Origin: Sphingobacterium sp. SYP-B4668
GTDB taxonomy: Bacteria > Bacteroidota > Bacteroidia > Sphingobacteriales > Sphingobacteriaceae
Length of the DNA stretch: 64,000 nt
Reading direction: 5' to 3'
NCBI RefSeq assembly: GCF_027627455.1
Contig: NZ_CP115483.1
Location: 5,022,001 to 5,086,000, forward strand
The position numbers were made by a program, and so were the translations under genes. Positions 52,700 to 61,514 of the stretch are shown here, in pieces. The notes below the pieces were generated by a model that worked only from the letters and a program-made list of their open reading frames with translations, did not search any database and was not told where the DNA came from. Each line of letters opens with the position of its first letter. The stretch's first letter is position 1.

Positions 52700-53434
52700 A
52701 TGACGAACACTATGCACATCCTCGCTAGATTAACAGTTGTATTGGCGGCCAGTAGTATCCTACTGTTCGCTTCCTGCAATTCTGTATCCACAGAAAATCA
52801 AAATAGAATCAGAGTAAGTGGAGAAGGAAAGATAAGGGTGATGCCCGACCAAGTGACGTTGACCATAAATGCTGCGTTTACCAAACCCAGGATGGTGGAT
52901 GCTGTACACGAAACCCAAGCTACGGTGGATAGTGTGATTTCTATCTTACAACGATACGGCAACAACAAAGAAGATATCAAGACAAGTAGTATATCGGCCA
53001 ATAAAGATTACCAATATATCGGGAATACTACTAAATTCGTTGGCTATCAAGCCCAACAAACCATAGACTTTGTCTTACACGATTTGACCAAGTTCACAGA
53101 GTTGACGGGCAAATTGCTGGAAACAAAGATCAGCAGCATCTCTTCCGTCCAATTCAACCACTCCAAAGCAGACAGCATCTTGCGCGAAGCGGATTTGATT
53201 GCGTACGATGATGCGCTCAAGTCTGCTCAAAAGCTAGCCAACAGAGCAGAGGTCAAAATCGGTAAGTTGCTCTATATCGCCAATGACGGAAGTGCATTCA
53301 ACGCATCTGCAGGTTATCAACCCGGAGTACAGCTAGAGACTTTCAATAAGGCATACGGTGGCGCGGGGTTTAAAATCGCTCCCGAAGTGCTCGAATTTAC
53401 ACGGAATATCCACGCCGAATTTGAGATTGACTAA
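52700..53434 (+). CDS. SIMPL-domain lipoprotein
   Basis: A 244-residue exported protein with a lipobox (LAASSILLFASC, Cys26). The SIMPL (DUF541) domain is shown by IRVSGEGKIRVMPDQVTLTI, DVHETQ-type helix residues and SSISANKDYQYIGNTTKFVG. Related proteins are envelope oxidative-stress or signalling proteins of unclear role. A -7-like TATCTTTA lies shortly upstream at about 52674. Confidence 0.88.
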   Translation: MTNTMHILARLTVVLAASSILLFASCNSVSTENQNRIRVSGEGKIRVMPDQVTLTINAAFTKPRMVDAVHETQATVDSVISILQRYGNNKEDIKTSSISANKDYQYIGNTTKFVGYQAQQTIDFVLHDLTKFTELTGKLLETKISSISSVQFNHSKADSILREADLIAYDDALKSAQKLANRAEVKIGKLLYIANDGSAFNASAGYQPGVQLETFNKAYGGAGFKIAPEVLEFTRNIHAEFEID

Positions 53435-53447
53435 AATTCCGACTTCC

Positions 53448-54086
53448 TCAATCCAACTTTCCAAGATATACAGCATCTGACAGCTCGTCCCTAAAGTTGT
53501 CTACGAAACCGATATAGACATGTACCCCCTGATTTCGGTGGGCAAGTAAGGCAGACTGTACCTGATAATGGCCGGTATTTGCAGGTACAATTGCAGCCTT
53601 TACATCGGCTTGCGTCTCCACCTCGACTAATACCACGTTGAGCTTGATCCAATCGTTCCAATGATCTGCTATAGGCGTCCAAGTAATGTGTAAGACCTCC
53701 CCTACTACTTCCATTTGCGCATTTTCAGGCATAAACAATTTCCCTCTAAAAGGTTTGAATAATTCGGGGCGCACATAAGGCTCCTGGTTTTCATCAAGAG
53801 CAATACATTCTTTCCGGACATGGGACTGAGCCAAATTAGCCGCATTTTTTGTAGGATGATCGACAAGTAGGTTCTTATATCCGTACTTGACGATCGGGAA
53901 TAGATATCGTAGAAAATTATTGGTCACTTTTGTAATCTTACGATTCAATAGCTCTGCTGCACTAGGAGAAGAAGTACGAGGCCTACGGCGTCCACGCACG
54001 ATATTTTGGCCATTTAATACATAGGCATATACACTACCGAATTTGCCCCGAAGAGGGCCGTTGGGCCCATCATTTAGAATTGCCAT
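53448..54086 (-). CDS. DUF6266 family protein
   Basis: A 212-residue protein starting MAILNDGPNGPLRGKFGSVY. VLNGQNIVRGRRRPRTSSPS and PIVKYGYKNLLVDHPTKNAA are typical of DUF6266. The family is abundant in Sphingobacteriaceae and often occurs as isolated genes without clear function; the N-terminal basic stretch could bind nucleic acid. It is convergent with the SIMPL gene, and a short tandem repeat stands in its upstream region. Confidence 0.85.
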   Translation of the reverse strand: MAILNDGPNGPLRGKFGSVYAYVLNGQNIVRGRRRPRTSSPSAAELLNRKITKVTNNFLRYLFPIVKYGYKNLLVDHPTKNAANLAQSHVRKECIALDENQEPYVRPELFKPFRGKLFMPENAQMEVVGEVLHITWTPIADHWNDWIKLNVVLVEVETQADVKAAIVPANTGHYQVQSALLAHRNQGVHVYIGFVDNFRDELSDAVYLGKLD

Positions 54087-54195
54087 AGCTTCATTAATAG
54101 GTTTTTGATTAAATACAAGTCAACACTTAGTTATTAACAACTTTTACGTTAAGATGTTTTTAAATTAGTTTTAACATAGTCTTTGTATAGCTATT

Positions 54196-54250
54196 GGCTA
54201 TGGTAAGGCTATGTTAAGGCTATGGTAACCCTAGGTTAAGGCTAATTTAA
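54196..54250. repeat. Five tandem 11-base repeats before DUF6266
   Basis: Units GGCTATGGTAA, GGCTATGTTAA, GGCTATGGTAA, CCCTAGGTTAA and GGCTAATTTAA are contiguous. The 11-base period equals about one helical turn, so a protein bound to each unit would lie on one face. The other parts of 54087-54602 (516 bases) hold no gene I can support. Confidence 0.85.
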
Positions 54251-54602
54251 TATCTAATTTGGTCACAATTTAATACCCATTTAGCTTTCCGAAATTCTGT
54301 CCTTGTATCAGCATAGCAGATATGCAAGAACAGGAGTGTAAAAAGCAGTTACAATTCCTCCCTGCGAAAGAGAAACTTCATGCATCTACATCATCACTTA
54401 AGCTATTAACAAGATTTATAGGCACAGTTTACCCCTCTAGACCGTCTTATACAGAAGTACGTAAGGGCGGATGTTTCCCAGATAATTGAAAAATACAGTT
54501 GCCAAAACAACTTACAACCTGTGGTTATAGGAATTATCAATAAAAGAAAAATATGTCACCATTTTTAAAAAGACGGAAATGTAAATTGCAATTAAAAAAG
54601 AT

Positions 54603-54881
54603 ATGAAAAGAACGACAATCTGCTTGGCAGCCCTGTTGGGCCTGACATTCGTTGCGTGCAAGAAGGACAACGAAAAACAACCTGAGCAAACTCAAAAAAT
54701 AGATATGATTTCCATTAAGGGAATCGACTATCCCAAAGATTCCATTCTGGCAGAATTCGCAAAGGGATTAGGATGGGATACTTCAACATTTTACTTTGAT
54801 CAAACCCATGAAGTCTTCATACTAAAAGGCTACGACGGGTCCCTTCTCCCTGAAAAATACCTAATACTTAAGGACAAATAA
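54603..54881 (+). CDS. Small lipoprotein, unknown
   Basis: A 92-residue exported protein: MKRTTICLAALLGLTFVACK ends in a lipobox (Cys19). The rest is charged, with an aromatic-rich end (GWDTSTFYFDQTHEVFILKG). It lies 14 bases before the next gene on the same strand, so it is probably its operon partner. No family is recognised. Confidence 0.65.
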   Translation: MKRTTICLAALLGLTFVACKKDNEKQPEQTQKIDMISIKGIDYPKDSILAEFAKGLGWDTSTFYFDQTHEVFILKGYDGSLLPEKYLILKDK

Positions 54882-54895
54882 ACAAACTTATAAGA

Positions 54896-55972
54896 ATGGA
54901 AAGAATAATATTATTAGTTGTTTCAATCTTCTGGTTGAACTCACTATTTGCCCAAACAACTCACCATGAGGCAGTAACGGGCACTGCTGCATTGTATCAA
55001 AGTGGAACGTTAACCCATGATGTTCCAGGAAGCCCCATTCCAAGAGGATATTATATTTTGTTAGACGATGGTAAGGATAAAATTCTAGATGCGAGCATTG
55101 GAATTGTTAGAACGACGGCCGCAATCAATAAGCAATTGGAATTCCAAGTATTTATCAATTTCATTGATGATAACGGAATTATTCAGGCTAGTTCTGATAT
55201 AAAAACATTTACCGAGTCGGATTTCAGCGCACCTAATGGGACTAGCACTAGTTCGGGACTAAAGACATCCTATTTAAGAATTTCCAACACTATTAACCGA
55301 GCAGGGCGTCTAGTTGTTACCTATCGTGTCCGCAACTCAGCGGGAACTTGGTCAGATGACTTTTACAACGAAGCAGATGCCATTCAGGTCGTTGTTAAGA
55401 AGGTAACACAATTTTCCGGTCCAGACAAAATCTGCACGGAAGGAACGTATACCATCATCAATCCAGGGACAGTTACTATTGAAAATGCGACTAATATCGC
55501 TACTTTGACCAAAATCAATGACAATACATATAAGATAACCCGAATAGGCGGAACCTCCAATTACGGTGTGGTTACATTAAAATCTGTAATTAACGGAATC
55601 ACTTATTCTAAATCCATTACGATTGGTGAACGATATTACATCAATGGATATGACGCAATAGGATATGATGGTCTTACTTACTCTTTTTATGTAGTATCAG
55701 GCCAGCACGGCACAACATACTCTTGGAATATATCCGGACTACCAGTAGATGCTACTATTGAAGATGCCGACCAACCACTCGTCAAAATCAAAATGCCAAT
55801 ATGGCGACGAGGTAATCCTACTGGAGGCACCATTATTATGAACCTCTCCATAAACGGTCCATGTGGTACATATGGGGTAAGCAAACAAATCACTTACGGA
55901 ACTGTTAGTGGCGGTGGTGGTGGAGGCGGTGGTGGAGGCGGGCCTATTATTAAACAACCTGACCTACCGTAA
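54896..55972 (+). CDS. Secreted protein with immunoglobulin-like domains and Gly-rich tail
   Basis: A 358-residue exported protein with a signal peptide (MERIILLVVSIFWLNSLFA). Beta-rich segments (LVVTYRVRNSAGTWSDDFYN, TYSWNISGLPVDATIEDADQ) suggest immunoglobulin/PKD-like domains of secreted Bacteroidota proteins. It ends with an eleven-glycine run (GGGGGGGGGGG) followed by PIIKQPDLP. A type IX secretion C-terminal domain is not recognised. It probably forms an operon with the small lipoprotein. Confidence 0.8.
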   Translation: MERIILLVVSIFWLNSLFAQTTHHEAVTGTAALYQSGTLTHDVPGSPIPRGYYILLDDGKDKILDASIGIVRTTAAINKQLEFQVFINFIDDNGIIQASSDIKTFTESDFSAPNGTSTSSGLKTSYLRISNTINRAGRLVVTYRVRNSAGTWSDDFYNEADAIQVVVKKVTQFSGPDKICTEGTYTIINPGTVTIENATNIATLTKINDNTYKITRIGGTSNYGVVTLKSVINGITYSKSITIGERYYINGYDAIGYDGLTYSFYVVSGQHGTTYSWNISGLPVDATIEDADQPLVKIKMPIWRRGNPTGGTIIMNLSINGPCGTYGVSKQITYGTVSGGGGGGGGGGGPIIKQPDLP

Positions 55973-56007
55973 TTTAAATAAAAATGGCATAGTGGCTCTT
56001 ATTTAGA

Positions 56008-56038
56008 AGAGATGCCCTAATAAGTGCATCTCTTTTTT
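56008..56038 (+). terminator. Terminator of the secreted-protein operon
   Basis: AGAGATGC (56008-56015) and GCATCTCT (56026-56033) form an 8-bp stem followed by TTTTT on the plus strand. Confidence 0.9.
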
Positions 56039-56106
56039 AATGTTGAGTTCAGCAACTTATTTTGTCATGACACATAAAATATTCAAACCCAACTTTATCT
56101 AGCTAA

Positions 56107-56146
56107 CAAAAAAAGGGCTGTTCCAATTTTAGCAAGAACAGCCCTT
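56107..56146 (-). terminator. Terminator of the first SusCD operon
   Basis: AAGGGCTGTTC and GAACAGCCCTT pair (56113-56123 with 56136-56146). On the minus strand the stem is followed by TTTTTTTG. It lies 16 bases past the SusD stop. Confidence 0.93.
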
Positions 56147-56161
56147 CCTTATATATCAACG

Positions 56162-57607
56162 TTATTGCGGATTATTTGGAAGTATATCCGGATTAGAGTC
56201 AACTTCAGCTTGGGGAATCATAAACAAAAATCTACTATCACCTACAGGAATATCGAACTTACCATAGGTTGGATGATTTGATCCAGCATAATTTCTCACC
56301 ACACCTTTGCTTAACCGCTTCAAATCAAACCAAGCAAAACCTTCACCCCACAGTTCAATTCTCTTCTGCGTAATTATCTCCTCAATCAATGCTGCTCCAG
56401 TCTTTGTTGATTTAACATACTGAGGATCCCGCTTACTTGTGATTTCAAATAGTACATCTCTAGCACCGCTCTCATTGTTAGATTTAGCTAATGCCTCAGC
56501 TTCGATATAATACAACAAAGAAGACCTTAGATATATGTAGTCACCCTGCGTTCTATCGCTTGTCATATCCCTAAACTTCAAACTGATATAAGGTCCATAC
56601 TCTGTACCACTAAATACTCCACCCTCGCTACCCAAAAAAGCGGACTTTCGGTAATCTGTTGATGACATCGCATCGTACAATCTTCTATCTATGGATATAT
56701 TTCCTCCCTCAGCATAGCCGGTATTTGTATTATCAAAAATAGAAAAGAAACTTGCAACAAAAGTCGTTAACTCAGCATTGATATCAGCACCCCACATCGT
56801 CTCAGCTTGATTCATATCATAGAAACCATTCTTCCAATCTGCTTCACTAAGAAGAGTATAAGATTGCCTAGCAGCGTTAGCCTGCTCTGCAGCTTCCGGA
56901 TACTTTCCCATTTCCAAGTAAACATCAGCCAGAAAAGCCTGAGCAACACTCTGATCAACCATCTCTTTACTAGGTCTAGTATATCCTTCCAAAGCAGCAA
57001 CAGCTTCAACTAAATCTTTCTCGATTTGAGCATATACCTCACCAACTGTACTTCTATTTGGTAATGCCGTATCTGCATTAATAGGAATGGATAAATCTGA
57101 TGTATGTCCAACAAATGTAGGTCCAAAAATACGTGCTAGCATGAAGTGAAAATACCCTCTAAGTGCTAAAGCCTGTCCTCTAATACCTCTTAACTCTGCA
57201 TCATCAGTATTAGCATCTACGCTATTAATGATTGTATTTACATTTTTTATCTGAGTGTAGTAAGTAAACCAAGGGAAATGTGTTCTAGAATTTGTAGATA
57301 CTCTACCAGTATAATTATAGTTGAACCCCCCCCAATTCAGGTTTTCCATTATGACGTCATTACCCATCAAATCGATGACCGACAAGACGCCTTTGTGTCC
57401 ATAGTCTTCATGCCCCGCATATCCAGTCGTTGTAGCAGACCGTAATGTCGCAAAAACACCTCGCAAAGTGCCTAAAGTAGCTGCTGATGAAGATCCCAAC
57501 TGATCCGGATTGATCGTCGACTGCGGGTCGACGGTTAGGTAGTCTTTACTACAAGAAGAAAATAAAGCCCCTGCAAGTAGTATATATATAATATTTTTCT
57601 TATTCAT
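56162..57607 (-). CDS. SusD/RagB-family outer-membrane lipoprotein
   Basis: A 481-residue surface lipoprotein that captures the nutrient for its SusC partner. MNKKNIIYILLAGALFSSC (Cys19) is the lipobox. Typical parts are YLTVDPQSTINPDQLGSSSA, LRGIRGQALALRGYFHFMLA (the TPR-rich core) and IITQKRIELWGEGFAWFDLK. Start is right after the SusC stop (57612), so the pair is cotranscribed. The carbohydrate or other ligand cannot be determined. Confidence 0.95.
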   Translation of the reverse strand: MNKKNIIYILLAGALFSSCSKDYLTVDPQSTINPDQLGSSSAATLGTLRGVFATLRSATTTGYAGHEDYGHKGVLSVIDLMGNDVIMENLNWGGFNYNYTGRVSTNSRTHFPWFTYYTQIKNVNTIINSVDANTDDAELRGIRGQALALRGYFHFMLARIFGPTFVGHTSDLSIPINADTALPNRSTVGEVYAQIEKDLVEAVAALEGYTRPSKEMVDQSVAQAFLADVYLEMGKYPEAAEQANAARQSYTLLSEADWKNGFYDMNQAETMWGADINAELTTFVASFFSIFDNTNTGYAEGGNISIDRRLYDAMSSTDYRKSAFLGSEGGVFSGTEYGPYISLKFRDMTSDRTQGDYIYLRSSLLYYIEAEALAKSNNESGARDVLFEITSKRDPQYVKSTKTGAALIEEIITQKRIELWGEGFAWFDLKRLSKGVVRNYAGSNHPTYGKFDIPVGDSRFLFMIPQAEVDSNPDILPNNPQ

Positions 57608-57611
57608 TTCT

Positions 57612-60600
57612 TTAAAATTTTACTGTTAAACCTAGAGAAACACTTCTTAATAAAGAATAACTATTAAGGGTTTGACCGTTGTTAAGTTCCCCTCCAAGTT
57701 GCATCATCCTTGGATCCATACCTTGACGTTTTGACCACATAAACAAGTTATTTCCAATAACACTTAATCGAGCATTTTTAATTCCCATCTTATCAAATGT
57801 ATTGTTAGATAAGTCGTACGACACTCCAAAATTTTCCAAGCTTAGATAGCTTGCAGAAACCAAGTATAAATCAGAATTACTAAATTGAGTGTTATCCACA
57901 CTTGATAGTATTGGAAGAGATGCATTCTTGTTCTCAGGGGTCCAAGTATTATAAATATCTTTATGATAATTAGCACCACTACTTCCCATTCCAGTACCTT
58001 CTCCGAACAGTCCCTGATACACATTATCATATACATATCCTCCTATTTGGTATGCAAAACCAACATTAAAGGACAGCTTTTTATAGCGTAAATCAAGTCC
58101 AAACCCACCATACAAATCTGGGTGAGCAGTTTTCTCGCTTAAGTACTGAGTAGCTGCGGAATGCGTTCCGGTGGTAGTTTTTGCGCCGATTGACTTCCCG
58201 GTAATAGGGTCAACTTCCCCTTGATTCCATTTACCAAACCCAGTTTCAGCATCAACTCCAGCAAATTCTCTAAGGTAATAGGTGTAAGCACTTTCTCCTT
58301 CAACAAAACGGAATACTGTCCCAGAGACAAAAGGCTGAGGTAGTCTTGTAATCTTATTTTTGTAGTGAGTTGCATTGGCCCATAGGTTTAAATTCAAATC
58401 CTCGGTGCGGACAACATCCCCATTGATAGCTATCTCGACACCAGTATTCTTCATATCACCGATATTTTGGGATTTGGCAGGGATTCCCAAAGAAGGTCTC
58501 TGTGGAAAATTATACAACATATCTGAAACAGCTCGTGTAAAGAACTCAAAATCTACATTTAACCTATTTGCAAAAAGACCCAATTCAAAGCCCGTATTGA
58601 AATTACGAGAGACTTCCCATTTCAAATCCTTTGTACCTGTATACACTTGCTTGATTGAAGGATTACCTTCTGCGTCAGCAGTAATTTCAAATTGGTCAAC
58701 ATAAGGGTAATAATTTCTACTAAATCCAAAATGAGACCTATGATCCATTGTTACATAAGACGGATAATACAAATTGTCATTCCCCTGCTCACCATAACTA
58801 ATTTTCAACTTCAAATTAGAAATGCTATTGATATCCTTCAAAAATTCTTCATTCGAGACAACCCATGCTCCACCTAAACCATAAAAGTTACCCCATCTAT
58901 TGTCAGGATGAAAAACTGAAGAACCATCTCTTCTGTAAGACGCATTCAAGTAATATTTGTTTGAATAACTATAGTTTAATTTAGATAAATATCCTTCTAC
59001 TTTATAAAGATCATTGTATCCATTCAGCGCACTAAATTTACTTGCATTAGACAAGAAATCCTCATTAGGGATGACAATCATCGTCTTACTTCCAGACAAA
59101 AGCTTATTTGAATAATCAGAAGTCTCATGACCTATCATTACGTTTAACTTATGCTCTCCAAAGGTTTTATCAAAACTTAACAATTGCTGATTTGTCAATG
59201 TTTGCTCCATTGTTATAGCATTTGTAATAGAACCTCCGTATGGAGCAGAATCTCCCCCTTCTTCGTTTGAATAGCGGAATCTATTACCACCCAAATAGTC
59301 ATAACCTAAATTATAGGTAAAATTGAAATACTTCAAGAAATCAAAGGAAGCATAAGCTCTTAGCCCCAAGTTTGTATTGTTGTTGGTTTGCTTATCCAAT
59401 AACGTAGAGGCATAAGGATTCATATTTGTAATATATGGTCGAGTAGACGCACTTCCATCTGGATTGATGGTTTCACCCTTTCCCCAATCGTACAATTCTC
59501 GCCCTGATGCATTATACATTTTCTCTCCTTTTGCATTACGGGCGAAAATTGGATAAATAGGAGCCATATTCCTAGACCAAGAGAACAAATTGGAATAAGT
59601 TGCTGAACCTTTTCCAGCTTGAGGATCCTTAGCTTTAGTACTTGCAAAATTCACATTCGTACCCAACTTAACAAATTCATATGGTCTAAACTCGAGATTT
59701 GCGCGGCTTGAAATTCGGTCAAAGCCAGAATTAACAACGTAGCCCTCATCTTTCAGATATCCCCCGGATAAAAAAGCAGAAATCTTATCAGTAGCATATG
59801 ACATATTCAAAGAATGTTCGTGTCGAATACTATTATCAAACAGATAATCATTCCAATCATCGTGATAGAGCAAAGATGCATCTGGATTTATTTTCCCAGT
59901 CAATGGGTCTATAATTTTATTGTTCGCAACATTGAAAATATTATATCCTAAATCCTGCACAAGACTATTAGTGGCTATTGACCTAGCATCCGCGTCAGTT
60001 TCATCTTCGACTAAGGCGCCTAATCTTAACCTCTGCCATCTTAACTCGTAGTATTCCTTTGGATCAGTTATATAGTTATAATCTTTTATTGCTCTAGAAT
60101 TCACGCCAACTCTAGTATCAAAATTAATATCAACTTTACCCGTTTGCTTACCTTTTTTAGTTGTTATAATAATAACACCATTTGCTCCGCGGCTTCCATA
60201 AAGGGCATTGGCAGATGCATCCTTTAAGAAAGACATCTCCTCTATATCTTGAGATGAGATTGCCGCAACATCACCATTATATGGCACACCATCGATAACA
60301 TACAATGGATCGTTAGAAGACGATATAGAGCCCAAGCCTCTAAACCTAACCGTAGCAGCAGCACCTGGTTGTCCAGACGTAGAACGTATTTGGACACCAC
60401 CAACTTTTCCCGCTAACGACTGGATAACATTCGCCGTCTGAACCTGTTCCAAATCTTTGGATTTTAAAGTCGAAATCGATCCTGCAATCGACTCCTTTGT
60501 TTGCGTCCCATATGCAGTAACTACAACCTCCTCCAAAGACGTCTCATCGCTGGCCAACTGAACATTCACTGTAGAACGATCACCAACAGCCACCGTTTGG

Positions 60601-60839
60601 CGTTGGTATCCTACATACGAGAATACTAACGTAGCGTTGCCCGCTACATTAATGGAATAATTTCCGGAACCATCGGTCTGTGTGGCTGAAGTAGTTCCCT
60701 GAACTGCCACAGATACACCTTGTACAGGTGTACCGTCAGAAGCTGAGGTCACTTTACCAGTCACCTGACGATTCTGTGCATACGTCACCCCAACCAAGAG
60801 TGTACACACCAGAAAAAAACTGAGTAATTTTTGTTTCAT
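57612..60839 (-). CDS. SusC/RagA-family TonB-linked outer-membrane transporter
   Basis: A 1075-residue TonB-dependent transporter. The signal peptide MKQKLLSFFLVCTLLVGVTY leads to a carboxypeptidase-like domain (GKVTSASDGTPVQGVSVAVQ), the SusC-type EEVVVTAYGTQTKESIAGSI and a plug (AGKVGGVQIRSTSGQPGAAA, DPLYVIDGVPYNGDVAAISS, KDASANALYGSRGANGVIII), then the barrel ending SVSLGLTVKF. The start at 60839 is chosen because the longer frame from 61043 has no signal peptide. A well-spaced promoter precedes it, but no ECF/anti-sigma pair is adjacent. Confidence 0.96.
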   Translation of the reverse strand: MKQKLLSFFLVCTLLVGVTYAQNRQVTGKVTSASDGTPVQGVSVAVQGTTSATQTDGSGNYSINVAGNATLVFSYVGYQRQTVAVGDRSTVNVQLASDETSLEEVVVTAYGTQTKESIAGSISTLKSKDLEQVQTANVIQSLAGKVGGVQIRSTSGQPGAAATVRFRGLGSISSSNDPLYVIDGVPYNGDVAAISSQDIEEMSFLKDASANALYGSRGANGVIIITTKKGKQTGKVDINFDTRVGVNSRAIKDYNYITDPKEYYELRWQRLRLGALVEDETDADARSIATNSLVQDLGYNIFNVANNKIIDPLTGKINPDASLLYHDDWNDYLFDNSIRHEHSLNMSYATDKISAFLSGGYLKDEGYVVNSGFDRISSRANLEFRPYEFVKLGTNVNFASTKAKDPQAGKGSATYSNLFSWSRNMAPIYPIFARNAKGEKMYNASGRELYDWGKGETINPDGSASTRPYITNMNPYASTLLDKQTNNNTNLGLRAYASFDFLKYFNFTYNLGYDYLGGNRFRYSNEEGGDSAPYGGSITNAITMEQTLTNQQLLSFDKTFGEHKLNVMIGHETSDYSNKLLSGSKTMIVIPNEDFLSNASKFSALNGYNDLYKVEGYLSKLNYSYSNKYYLNASYRRDGSSVFHPDNRWGNFYGLGGAWVVSNEEFLKDINSISNLKLKISYGEQGNDNLYYPSYVTMDHRSHFGFSRNYYPYVDQFEITADAEGNPSIKQVYTGTKDLKWEVSRNFNTGFELGLFANRLNVDFEFFTRAVSDMLYNFPQRPSLGIPAKSQNIGDMKNTGVEIAINGDVVRTEDLNLNLWANATHYKNKITRLPQPFVSGTVFRFVEGESAYTYYLREFAGVDAETGFGKWNQGEVDPITGKSIGAKTTTGTHSAATQYLSEKTAHPDLYGGFGLDLRYKKLSFNVGFAYQIGGYVYDNVYQGLFGEGTGMGSSGANYHKDIYNTWTPENKNASLPILSSVDNTQFSNSDLYLVSASYLSLENFGVSYDLSNNTFDKMGIKNARLSVIGNNLFMWSKRQGMDPRMMQLGGELNNGQTLNSYSLLRSVSLGLTVKF

Positions 60840-60988
60840 ATGTTTATGTTTATTAATAAAAGTGCCTCCCGAAAGAGACGTGAGTAAGCAACGAAATAGT
60901 TTACGAAAAAACGGTTTCAGAACTGCAAGTAGTAATAACTGGTATTGGCAAGTAGCATATAACAACATTTTGTTAAAAAATGTTAAAA

Positions 60989-61018
60989 CAAAAATAATAG
61001 TTAATCCAAAAAAAACAA
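60989..61018 (-). promoter_or_regulatory. Promoter of the first SusCD operon
   Basis: The minus strand has TTG (61016-61018), a 19-base spacer and TATTTTTG (60989-60996), an exact Bacteroidota consensus. The leader would be about 140 bases. CAAACGATTG (61016-61025) overlaps the -33 box and has the CG-centred shape of LacI-family operators, though one pair mismatches. The rest of 60840-61449 is AT-rich and holds no other feature I can support. Confidence 0.65.
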
Positions 61019-61449
61019 ACGATTGCATAAAAAACCATTGCACGTTTATGTATGAAAAATGTTAAAAAATAGATAATTATACATTAAAACAACAATGCGC
61101 GCATAACAAATATTTTTTATTATCAATATTTTACAGCTTCAATTGTAACAAAGAATTCAAAAAGGTTTCCATAGTCATGGACCTGCTTTTGCTCAATTAT
61201 GCATGTATCAATTGCTAATTTGACATTACAATAAAGAGTTTATAAACAAATCCTAAAAGATAAGCTCTTATTTAAACAATAATTCTAAAAATTTACAGCC
61301 AAAAGCAAAATCTGTGCGATGTATATCGGCGACCACAACTATTTGCATAGCCAACTACAAAAATGAAACTATAATTATCTACGAATAACACCACAGAAGC
61401 TATCTCGCAATGCCACCACACGACACAAAAATCAATCTAGATAGTCCCA

Positions 61450-61482
61450 AAAAAAACGGTTATCTCTTTCGAGACAACCGTT
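61450..61482 (-). terminator. Terminator of the second SusCD operon
   Basis: AACGGTTaTCTC pairs with GAGAcAACCGTT around a TTTC loop (61455-61482), with one mismatch. On the minus strand it is followed by TTTTTT. Confidence 0.9.
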
Positions 61483-61514
61483 CCTATTGCTACAATTTGT
61501 ATTATTTAACTAAT

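Noticed and set aside
60862..61065. 67-residue frame upstream of susC
   Set aside because: It runs antisense across the susC promoter and leader in AT-rich sequence with no protein-like pattern.
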